From Yeosuana marina (GTDB taxonomy: Bacteria; Bacteroidota; Bacteroidia; Flavobacteriales; Flavobacteriaceae), in contig NZ_JAAKGI010000007.1 in the NCBI RefSeq assembly GCF_011762485.1, positions 124,001 through 188,000 on the forward strand: a DNA stretch of 64,000 bases. Direction: 5' to 3'. The translations under genes and the position numbers were made by a program. The notes beneath the pieces are model-generated. The model did not search any database. It was not told the DNA's origin and worked only from the letters and a program-made list of their open reading frames with translations. How positions within the stretch are numbered: the first letter of the stretch is position 1; every line of letters begins with the position of its first letter. Shown here piece by piece: positions 56,775-64,000 of the stretch.

Positions 56775-58310
56775 TTACCCCAACCAGCCTTCTCTATCTA
56801 AACTTCTATATTGAATCGCTTCACTAATGTGCGAACCATTTACGTCTTCTACACCTTCTAAATCAGCTATGGTCCTAGAAACTTTTAAGATTCGATCATA
56901 AGCTCTTGCAGATAGATTTAACCGTTCCATAGCTGTTTTTAATAATTGTTTTGAAGGATCGTCTAACACACAATATTTTCGAATTTGCTTCGTGTTCATT
57001 TGCGCATTATAATGCACGATGTCAGATTCTGAAAAACGTTTGGTTTGAATCTCTCTGGCTTTGGTAACACGCTTTCGTATCTCAACCGAGGTTTCACTTT
57101 TCCTATCTTCTGATAATTTTTCAAAAGGAACTGGAGTGACTTCAATATGAATATCTATTCTATCCAACAACGGTCCAGAAATTTTACTTAAATATCGTTG
57201 CATTTCGGCTGGACTCGACGTAACTGGTGCATTAGGGTCGTTAAAATAACCACCAGGACTTGGGTTCATACTCGCTACCAACATAAAGGATGATGGATAG
57301 GTTACTGTAAACTTTGCTCTAGAAATGGTGACTTCTCTATCTTCAAGAGGCTGCCTTAACACCTCCAAAACACTGCGTTTAAATTCTGGTAATTCATCTA
57401 AAAACAACACACCGTTATGTGACAACGATATTTCGCCTGGTTGCGGAAAGGCGCCACCACCCACTAAAGCAACATCGCTAATGGTGTGATGTGGACTTCT
57501 AAACGGACGTTGTGCCATGAGCCCCGTATCTTTAACACGACCAACTACCGAATGTATTTTAGTTGTTTCCAAAGCTTCATGTAAGGTCATTGGCGGTAAA
57601 ATACTAGGTAAACGTTTGGCTAACATGGTTTTTCCTGCTCCTGGAGGGCCAATTAAAATAATGTTATGGCCACCAGCAGCTGCAATTTCCATACAACGCT
57701 TAATACCTTCTTGCCCTTTAACATCGCTAAAATCAAATTCTGGAAAGTCTAAATTTTTATAAAATTCTTCGCGTGTGTTGATTATGGTTTGTTCTAGCGG
57801 TTCGCCTTTATCAAAATAATCAATCACTTGTTTTATAGTATCAACACCATAAACCTCAAGATTATCAACAATAGCAGCTTCCTTCGCATTTTGACTTGGC
57901 AGAATAAAGCCTTTAAAACCCTCTTCTCGCGCTTTTACAGCAATTGGCAATGCACCTTTAATGGGTTGCAAACTACCATCTAAAGATAACTCCCCCATGA
58001 TAATGTATTTCTCCAACTCTTCAGCTTGAATTTGTTTTGAAGCAGCCAAAATACCAATAGCCAAGGTTAAATCGTAGGCGCTTCCCTCCTTCCGTAAATC
58101 GGCAGGCGCCATATTAATGGTTATTTTTTTTCCTGGGATTTTATAACCGTTATTTTGAAGTGCAGCCGCAATACGGTAATTACTTTCTTTAATGGCATTA
58201 TCTGGCAATCCTACTAAATGATAGCCAATACCACTATCAACATTTACTTCAACAGTAATGGTGGTAGCTTCAACACCAAAAACGGCACTTCCAAATACTT
58301 TTTTGAGCAT
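56775..58310 (-). CDS. YifB/ComM-family Mg-chelatase-like AAA ATPase
   Basis: A 511-residue protein with an N-terminal Lon-protease-like domain (~1-170, [27 protein letters not shown]). The AAA+ core has Walker [22 protein letters not shown] near 220 and [10 protein letters not shown] as Walker B. A C-terminal Mg-chelatase helical part holds [23 protein letters not shown]. ComM promotes branch migration of incoming DNA in natural transformation; in non-competent bacteria the role is less clear. It is 68 bases downstream of the mocA-like gene. Confidence 0.93.
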   Translation of the reverse strand: MLKKVFGSAVFGVEATTITVEVNVDSGIGYHLVGLPDNAIKESNYRIAAALQNNGYKIPGKKITINMAPADLRKEGSAYDLTLAIGILAASKQIQAEELEKYIIMGELSLDGSLQPIKGALPIAVKAREEGFKGFILPSQNAKEAAIVDNLEVYGVDTIKQVIDYFDKGEPLEQTIINTREEFYKNLDFPEFDFSDVKGQEGIKRCMEIAAAGGHNIILIGPPGAGKTMLAKRLPSILPPMTLHEALETTKIHSVVGRVKDTGLMAQRPFRSPHHTISDVALVGGGAFPQPGEISLSHNGVLFLDELPEFKRSVLEVLRQPLEDREVTISRAKFTVTYPSSFMLVASMNPSPGGYFNDPNAPVTSSPAEMQRYLSKISGPLLDRIDIHIEVTPVPFEKLSEDRKSETSVEIRKRVTKAREIQTKRFSESDIVHYNAQMNTKQIRKYCVLDDPSKQLLKTAMERLNLSARAYDRILKVSRTIADLEGVEDVNGSHISEAIQYRSLDREGWLG

Positions 58311-58378
58311 AAAAATTGTTTAAAGCTTAAATGTAAGAAAAGTATATGAAAAATTATAAAAAAGGATATCATCAATAC

Positions 58379-58978
58379 TTAATGATGATTTTTGAATAAA
58401 ACCTCATAGTCTTCTTTACTATCAATATCCGAAATAACATGGCTTCCATCAATAAACGTTACCCTATCTGAATATTTTTCTAATATTTTTTTCGCCCCTT
58501 TGTCGCCATTCAGTTGAGACAATTCCTCAAAATAAGATTTATTAAAAATAGCTGGCACCCCTAATTTTTGGTATTTATACAAAGTGCAGGTAATCTCGTT
58601 TTTACTTTCGTTATGTTTGTTGATGAGTGCATTCAAAAAATAAGCGTCTATTAAAGGCTGATCGGCCAACATAACAAGAACCTCATTGATTTCTGGATGA
58701 CATTTTGAAATTTCTTGAACGCCAAATGAAATGGAGCTGCCCAACCCTTGTTTCCAAGCATCATTTTTTAAAACGTGTAAATTATAAGGATTAATTTGAG
58801 ATATTATCTTTTCATAATTTGCCCCTAAAACAAGAAAAATACCATCGTTTTCTATATGCGTTACTGAATTTATGGCATGTTGTAACAAATTCGTGTTTTT
58901 CCATTTAAGAAGTTGTTTAGGGAACCCCATCCTGGAAGCATTTCCAGCAGCAAGTATTAATACTACTAGTTTTGACAA
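58379..58978 (-). CDS. MocA-like molybdenum cofactor nucleotidyltransferase
   Basis: A 199-residue NTP-transferase-fold protein with LILAAGNASRMGFPKQLLKW (nucleotide-binding loop), LVMLADQPLI and CTLYKYQKLGVPAIF. MocA adds CMP to molybdopterin to make the dinucleotide cofactor of the xanthine oxidase family. It is the last gene of the hydroxylase operon (11 bases after xdhC), which supports cofactor loading of the adjacent enzyme. Confidence 0.85.
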   Translation of the reverse strand: MSKLVVLILAAGNASRMGFPKQLLKWKNTNLLQHAINSVTHIENDGIFLVLGANYEKIISQINPYNLHVLKNDAWKQGLGSSISFGVQEISKCHPEINEVLVMLADQPLIDAYFLNALINKHNESKNEITCTLYKYQKLGVPAIFNKSYFEELSQLNGDKGAKKILEKYSDRVTFIDGSHVISDIDSKEDYEVLFKNHH

Positions 58979-58989
58979 TTGAAATCGAT

Positions 58990-60000
58990 TTATATATGAA
59001 TTCGTCCTGTTTTTTCTTTCAAAGACATAGGCTCTTGCTTTCTAACGACAGATAAGATTTCTGAAACAATTGATATCGCAATCTCTTGAGGCGTTTCAGC
59101 ACCTAAATTTAACCCGGCTGGTGCATGAATGTTTTCAATAAAAGCCTCATCGACTTCGGGACAATATTCTAAAAATTGTGATAAGAGTTTTTCTCGTCGA
59201 TTAGAAGGTCCTAAAATTCCTAAATAAGCTGGTTTAGAATCCTTCAACTCTAACAAATACTTTAAATCATTCGAAAAATTATGTGTCATTAATACGATAG
59301 CCGTTTGATTATCTATGGAATGAAGTTCTAAGGCATCCGGAGACACTGAAAAAAAAGCGGTTGCACCTGGAAAGTCTTCTATGGTTTTAGATTCTAAAGG
59401 GCCCGAAATTACGGTGACATCCCAACCTGTATAATGTGCCAGTTTACATAGCCGAACCGAATCATGCTCTGTTCCAAAAATCATTAATTTAAAACAAGGC
59501 TTTAATTCTTCTTCAAAAACTAAATCTTCGTTATTTATTTTTAAAGATTTCGAAAGTAGATGATGATTATTTTTGAAAAACACAACCGAACCAATAGACG
59601 CATGTTCGCCTATCTCTTTTGAATAATATGATTTAATTTGAAATGACTCTCTGTCTTTTAAACAATTCGTGAAGCCGTTAAAAAATTCAAGATGAGGATT
59701 AAATGGTTCTATCAAAATGTATAGAATACCTTCACAACCTAAACGGTATCTACCATCATAGGTCATCATTTTTGGGTTTCCTGTTTTAAAAACTGATTCT
59801 GATTCACGAAGAATATCTTTTTCTACACAACCGCCACTTACAGCACCAATCATTTTACCATTTTCAAGAATAAGCATTCTTACACCCGGTTTTCTATATG
59901 AAGACCCTTCTAAATCTACTACTGTTGCTAAAACAGATTTTAAACCCTGCTTTTTTGCTAAAAGATAGTTATCTGCTATCGTTTTAAATTCATGTGTCAT
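58990..60000 (-). CDS. XdhC-family molybdoenzyme maturation factor
   Basis: A 336-residue protein with the XdhC N-terminal part (VLATVVDLEGSSYRKPGVRMLI, GAVSGGCVEKDI) and a C-terminal Rossmann part (LMIFGTEHDSVRLCKLAHYTGWDVTVISGP). XdhC proteins bind the molybdenum cofactor, help its sulphuration and deliver it to the large subunit. It lies between the large subunit gene and the mocA-like gene in one tight operon (gaps 22 and 11 bases). Confidence 0.9.
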   Translation of the reverse strand: MTHEFKTIADNYLLAKKQGLKSVLATVVDLEGSSYRKPGVRMLILENGKMIGAVSGGCVEKDILRESESVFKTGNPKMMTYDGRYRLGCEGILYILIEPFNPHLEFFNGFTNCLKDRESFQIKSYYSKEIGEHASIGSVVFFKNNHHLLSKSLKINNEDLVFEEELKPCFKLMIFGTEHDSVRLCKLAHYTGWDVTVISGPLESKTIEDFPGATAFFSVSPDALELHSIDNQTAIVLMTHNFSNDLKYLLELKDSKPAYLGILGPSNRREKLLSQFLEYCPEVDEAFIENIHAPAGLNLGAETPQEIAISIVSEILSVVRKQEPMSLKEKTGRIHI

Positions 60001-60022
60001 AAAAACCCTTTGTAATACAATC

Positions 60023-62239
60023 CTAACTTAATATTTTTTCAACTTTAATATGATTGATATATGGCTGTTTTGTTAACCGTTGACCCGTCGCCTTATAAAT
60101 AGCATTAGCAACTGCTGCACCAACTGGTGGCAACGTTGGTTCTCCTAAACCTGTTGGAGCTATATCACTATCTACAAAATGAATATCTACTTGAGGTGTT
60201 TGCCCCATTCTGATTAACTGATAGGTATCAAAATTATTTGACTGTGGAATTCCATTATTAAAGGTTAATTCGCCATACAAAGCATGTCCGATGCCATCAA
60301 TAACACCTCCAGCCACTTGATTTTTGGCTCCTAACGGATTAACAACAACACCACAATCTACTGCTACTGTAACCTTTTTCACTTCTGGCAACCCATTATT
60401 CATCACAATATCAGCTACTTCAGCAACATGAGAATTGTGACAATAATACACTGAAAAACCTTGATAAACTCCTTCTTTAGCGTGACCCCAATTAGCTTTT
60501 TCTGTTGCTAATTTTATAACTCCTTGCAAGCGCTCCGGAATATATTCAATCTTTGGATCTAGATTTTGTTTTGCTTTTTCCAATAAATCAAGATGTAATT
60601 GAACTCTATCTACACCCATAAGTTCAGCTAGTTCATCAAAAAAGCTTTGTTCTGCATTTGCTAAAAAATTGGTGTATGGCGCTCTCCAAGCTCCTGTGGT
60701 AATATTACTGTTATAATTTGCTACATCAACTTGATAATTGGATATGGCAGCAGCCGGAAAAAAATTAGGTATTAAGCCATACATATTTCCCCCTACAGCT
60801 GCCTCTTTTAGCTGATATCCAGAAATCTCACCATTCTTTATACTCGCTTTAATTCTATATTTTGTTGCTGGACGATACACGCCTGTCGTCATATCATCTT
60901 CTCTGGTGGAGACCATTTTAACAGGTTTCATTATAGTATTTGAAATTTCAGCCGCTTCTAACGCAAAATCAGAATAAAGTCGTCTTCCAAAACCTCCTCC
61001 CATTCGAGTCATTTCAACATAAATATCATCCACATTTCGATCTAACAATACAGCAACAGATTTTGCAACTTCTTCTGGCGTCTGTGTCGGACCTACCAAA
61101 TGAATTTTATCAGCACTAACGTTAGCGAAAAAATTCATAGGTTCCATTGTATTATGTGGCAAAAAAGACGATTCATATGTGCGTTCAAGAACCTCATCTG
61201 CTTCAGCAAATGCCTTATCTATATCACCATCAGATCGCATGGTTTTAAACGACGTCCCATCTAATAAATCCAGTAAGGTTTTATTATGAAACTCAGTGCT
61301 TTCAAGAGGCGACTCATCTTTCCAAACAGCTTTAATGGCTTTTTTTCCTTTAATAGCATCCCAAGTCGTTTTAGCAATCACCACAACTTTATCGGTACCG
61401 CTCAAGGTAGCTGTCCAACTCACATAGCCTTTGCTTAAAAAGTTTCTGGCTTTCTCTCCAATTGTAATCACATCTATAACTCCCGGAATGGCTTTTGCCG
61501 CCGTGGCATCAAAAGATTCCAAAACTTGACCGAATGCAGGCGGTCTTAAAACCGAAGCATACAACATACCTTCTTCTTTATAATCGAGTCCGAACAAAGG
61601 TTTTCCGGTAATAATACCATCGATATCGACATTACTCGTTCCTTTGCCTATAATCGTAAAATCTTTAGGATCTTTTAAAGTAACATTTTCAGGAACTTGC
61701 ATAGCTGCTGCTTCTAAAACCACATCGCCATAACCCAACTTATCTCCTTTTGAATTGGTAATAACACCTTGTTTTGCAGTACATTCTGAAGGTGATACAC
61801 CCCATCTAGCAGCTGCAGCATTGACTAACATTTGTTTTGCTGTGGCTCCTGTTTGTCTTAACGGTTCCCAATTTTGTCTAATAGATTGACTACCTCCAGC
61901 GACTTGATTATTGAAGTTTTTAGTATCTAAAGGAGCTTGTTGCACATAAACATCATCCCAAGGCACATCTAATTCTTCTGCAATTATCATAGGCATTGAG
62001 GTTTTTACACCTTGACCTATTTCTGGATTTATAGAGAAAATAGTGACTTTCCCTTCATTAGAAATTTTGATAAAGGCATTAAAGTCATTAAAGTTTAATT
62101 GACTAATATCTACAGGCACTTTAGCGTCAGACTTACACGCATTGAATAAGTTAAAACCAATAAGCATACCGCCACTTGCTAATGCAGACGTTTTAAGGAA
62201 CGATCTTCGGCTAAAATTTGATTGTTTTGAAGGTGTCAT
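60023..62239 (-). CDS. Tat-exported molybdenum hydroxylase large subunit (isoquinoline/aldehyde oxidoreductase type)
   Basis: A 738-residue member of the xanthine oxidase family. The N-terminus has twin-arginine signal SRRSFLKT, and a Cys follows the hydrophobic stretch (FNACKSD), so it may be a Tat lipoprotein. Molybdopterin-binding segments include AGGSQSIRQNWEPLRQTGATAK, RMGGGFGRR and GAWRAPYTN; the catalytic Glu700 is in GLGEPTLPP. Paired with the 2Fe-2S subunit and with no FAD subunit, it resembles IorB-type oxidoreductases that pass electrons to cytochromes or quinones. The substrate is unknown, probably an N-heterocycle or aldehyde. Confidence 0.9.
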   Translation of the reverse strand: MTPSKQSNFSRRSFLKTSALASGGMLIGFNLFNACKSDAKVPVDISQLNFNDFNAFIKISNEGKVTIFSINPEIGQGVKTSMPMIIAEELDVPWDDVYVQQAPLDTKNFNNQVAGGSQSIRQNWEPLRQTGATAKQMLVNAAAARWGVSPSECTAKQGVITNSKGDKLGYGDVVLEAAAMQVPENVTLKDPKDFTIIGKGTSNVDIDGIITGKPLFGLDYKEEGMLYASVLRPPAFGQVLESFDATAAKAIPGVIDVITIGEKARNFLSKGYVSWTATLSGTDKVVVIAKTTWDAIKGKKAIKAVWKDESPLESTEFHNKTLLDLLDGTSFKTMRSDGDIDKAFAEADEVLERTYESSFLPHNTMEPMNFFANVSADKIHLVGPTQTPEEVAKSVAVLLDRNVDDIYVEMTRMGGGFGRRLYSDFALEAAEISNTIMKPVKMVSTREDDMTTGVYRPATKYRIKASIKNGEISGYQLKEAAVGGNMYGLIPNFFPAAAISNYQVDVANYNSNITTGAWRAPYTNFLANAEQSFFDELAELMGVDRVQLHLDLLEKAKQNLDPKIEYIPERLQGVIKLATEKANWGHAKEGVYQGFSVYYCHNSHVAEVADIVMNNGLPEVKKVTVAVDCGVVVNPLGAKNQVAGGVIDGIGHALYGELTFNNGIPQSNNFDTYQLIRMGQTPQVDIHFVDSDIAPTGLGEPTLPPVGAAVANAIYKATGQRLTKQPYINHIKVEKILS

Positions 62240-62262
62240 GTTCTATCTATCTTAATGGTTAA

Positions 62263-62724
62263 TTATTTTATTTTATCGGCAGCTACTTTTACTGCTTTCT
62301 CTATACTATTATAAGAGGCACATCTACAAATATTACCATGCATGGCATTTCGTATTTCCGTCTCACTCGGGTTTGAATTTTTATTTAAAAAAGCCGATGC
62401 CGTCATAATTTGTCCAGACTGGCAATAACCACATTGTGGGACATCAACCTCTTTCCAAGCTTGTTGAACAGGGTGATCGCCTTCCTCAGACAAACCTTCA
62501 ATCGTTGTAATATTCATACCTTCAGATTGAGATACTTGAATCAAACAACTGCGCATCGCATTGCCTTCAACATGAACCGTACAGGCACCACATTGCCCAA
62601 TTCCGCATCCAAATTTGGTTCCTACAAGGTTTAGATGATCTCTTAAAACCCATAATAAAGGTGTATCCATTTCAGCCTCTACCGTATAGGCCTTATTGTT
62701 AATTTTTAAATTGAATGTTGGCAT
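62263..62724 (-). CDS. 2Fe-2S subunit of the molybdenum hydroxylase
   Basis: A 153-residue protein with two [2Fe-2S] sites. The plant-ferredoxin-like site uses Cys40, 45, 48 and 60 (GCGIGQCGACTVHVEGNAMRSC). The second site uses Cys98, 101, 133 and 135 (QCGYCQSGQ, NICRCASY). It is the electron-carrying small subunit of the enzyme encoded downstream and has no signal of its own, so it would be carried out with the large subunit as a Tat hitch-hiker. It is the first gene of the operon. Confidence 0.94.
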   Translation of the reverse strand: MPTFNLKINNKAYTVEAEMDTPLLWVLRDHLNLVGTKFGCGIGQCGACTVHVEGNAMRSCLIQVSQSEGMNITTIEGLSEEGDHPVQQAWKEVDVPQCGYCQSGQIMTASAFLNKNSNPSETEIRNAMHGNICRCASYNSIEKAVKVAADKIK

Positions 62725-62872
62725 TTTTTGAATATTAATTAAAAAATAAGTTCAGATTGTTTAAAAGTGCTGGTATTTTCATAAATATATAAAAAAAATA
62801 AAGTTATTTTTAAGGGATAGTATTGTTTTAACATTTATTTCAAAATAAAATTTAAATCTTTAAAATAATTTG

Positions 62873-64000
62873 ATGATAAATTCAAAGCGCATTGGCTTAT
62901 TTCTTGGCCCTATTCTTTATATTACCATTCGTCTTTTTCTTAAACCAGAAGGCTTATCTGAAGAGGCAAATGGTGTATTAGCATCAACTCTTTGGATTGC
63001 TATTTGGTGGATAACCGAAGCCATTCCTATCGCCGCAACAGCCTTATTGCCTATTGTTTTATTTCCACTCTCTGGAAGTCTAGATTTAGCATCAACAACA
63101 ACATCCTACGGTCATAAATATGTCTTTCTGTATTTAGGTGGTTTTATTATTGCCATTGCTATTGAAAAATGGAATCTACATAAACGCATTGCGCTTAACA
63201 TTATAAAACTTATTGGGACTAATATTAAAAAAATTATTCTAGGATTTATGGTGGCAACGTCATTTTTATCCATGTGGATTTCAAATACTGCCACGTCAGT
63301 CATGATGCTTCCTATTGGCATTGCTATTATCAAACAACTAAAAGACAATCCGGAAACTGATAAGAATGAAAATTTAATTTTCGGAAAAGCCTTAATGTTA
63401 GCCATTGCCTACAGTGCATCCATTGGAGGCATAGCAACTTTAATTGGCACGCCACCAAATTTGGTTTTAGCAGGTATTGTCTCTGAAACTTACGGTTATG
63501 AAATCACATTTTTACAATGGTTTAAATTTGGTTTTCCTATCTCTACAGTATTGATTTTTGTTTCTTGGAAATACTTAAGCTCATTCGCTTTTGCATTTAA
63601 ACAAAAAGAATTTCCAGGAGGAAAAACAGAAATCACGCGCTTGTTAAAAGCGCTAGGAAAGATGCGATATGAAGAAAAATTAGTCGCTTTTGTTTTCTTT
63701 GCAACTGCTTTTTGTTGGATTACAAGATCATTTCTATTACAAAAACTATTACCACAACTTGATGATACTATTATTGCCATTGTTTTCGCAGTAGTTTTAT
63801 TTATAATTCCATCAAAAACTAAACACAAACAATTAATTTCTTGGAAAGACACTAAAAAACTGCCTTGGGGAATTATTCTCTTATTTGGCGGCGGGATGGC
63901 ATTAGCAAAAGGATTTGAGACTAGCGGATTAGCCTTATGGATAGGAAATCAAATGATATCATTAGCGGGGTTAAACATCATTATTATTATTTTATTATTA
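62873..64000 (+). CDS. SLC13/DASS-family anion symporter, N-terminal part (runs off the window)
   Basis: The frame is open from an ATG at 62873 to the last base (376 codons), so the 3' end lies outside. Many hydrophobic helices are visible with the SLC13 hallmarks WWITEAIPIAATALLPIVLFPL near residue 45, SNTATSVMMLP near 140 (SNT motif) and IGGIATLIGTPPNL near 185, which bind Na+ and the anion carboxylates. It would import di/tricarboxylates or sulphate. It is divergent from the hydroxylase operon; any link is unproven. Confidence 0.9.
   Translation, partial: MINSKRIGLFLGPILYITIRLFLKPEGLSEEANGVLASTLWIAIWWITEAIPIAATALLPIVLFPLSGSLDLASTTTSYGHKYVFLYLGGFIIAIAIEKWNLHKRIALNIIKLIGTNIKKIILGFMVATSFLSMWISNTATSVMMLPIGIAIIKQLKDNPETDKNENLIFGKALMLAIAYSASIGGIATLIGTPPNLVLAGIVSETYGYEITFLQWFKFGFPISTVLIFVSWKYLSSFAFAFKQKEFPGGKTEITRLLKALGKMRYEEKLVAFVFFATAFCWITRSFLLQKLLPQLDDTIIAIVFAVVLFIIPSKTKHKQLISWKDTKKLPWGIILLFGGGMALAKGFETSGLALWIGNQMISLAGLNIIIIILLL

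Noticed and set aside
63112..63852. Minus-strand frames of 97 and 118 codons.
   Set aside because: They are antisense to the SLC13 transporter frame, which is continuous from 62873 to the window end and has clear family signatures.

Overview
The window is AT-rich chromosomal DNA from a member of the Bacteroidota, most probably a marine Flavobacteriaceae. Supporting evidence: a type IX secretion (T9SS type B) C-terminal domain on a large surface protein, many short-signal lipoproteins with a Cys directly after a hydrophobic stretch, a YtxJ-type bacillithiol redox protein, start codons without Shine-Dalgarno sequences but with A-rich leaders, and several TAnnTTTG promoter elements. I see no rRNA, tRNA, CRISPR array, integrase or transposase.

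Layout. 1-2256: end of a LytS-like histidine kinase, its LytTR response regulator, and a membrane-anchored AraC-type regulator. 2341-15390: an accessory-looking stretch of secreted or lipid-anchored hydrolases (two alpha/beta hydrolases with the same two-domain plan, two class C beta-lactamase-like serine hydrolases, a third cytosolic alpha/beta hydrolase), an ECF sigma factor followed by a membrane protein and an M23 peptidase, a leucine-rich-repeat lipoprotein, a GIY-YIG-like protein and small unknown proteins. 15518-19124: outer-membrane barrel, MtfA-like peptidase, Sua5-type tRNA-modification enzyme, DUF1801 protein. 19231-27630: a hexuronate-use locus (GH3 glycosidase, ExuT-like transporter, UxaC, UxuA, SDR fructuronate reductase) facing a divergent LacI-type regulator. 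Two palindromic sites flank the putative promoter in the shared intergenic region. 27667-34097: a 1101-residue T9SS surface protein with a C-type lectin domain, a thioesterase, a beta-helix lipoprotein and a decayed serine hydrolase.

34212-46986: mostly housekeeping and peptidase genes (S41 and S9 peptidases, GlyA, fumarylacetoacetase, PPK2, YtxJ, ClpB). 47288-49581: nucleoside salvage, with two adjacent deoC genes and deoD. The first DeoC has lost two of the three classical catalytic residues and its phosphate-binding glycines; the second is intact. 49578-51886: pxpABC 5-oxoprolinase. 51975-58310: a tricorn-like protease, a DUF2891 lipoprotein and the YifB/ComM ATPase. 58379-62724: an operon for an exported two-subunit molybdenum hydroxylase with XdhC and MocA maturation factors. 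62873 to the end: the start of an SLC13-type anion symporter.

No wholly new defence or mobile system is visible. The most informative observations are the degenerate DeoC paralogue, the helically phased operator pair in the uronate promoter, and the decayed serine hydrolase. Functional calls come from motif and family recognition by eye; no database search was run.
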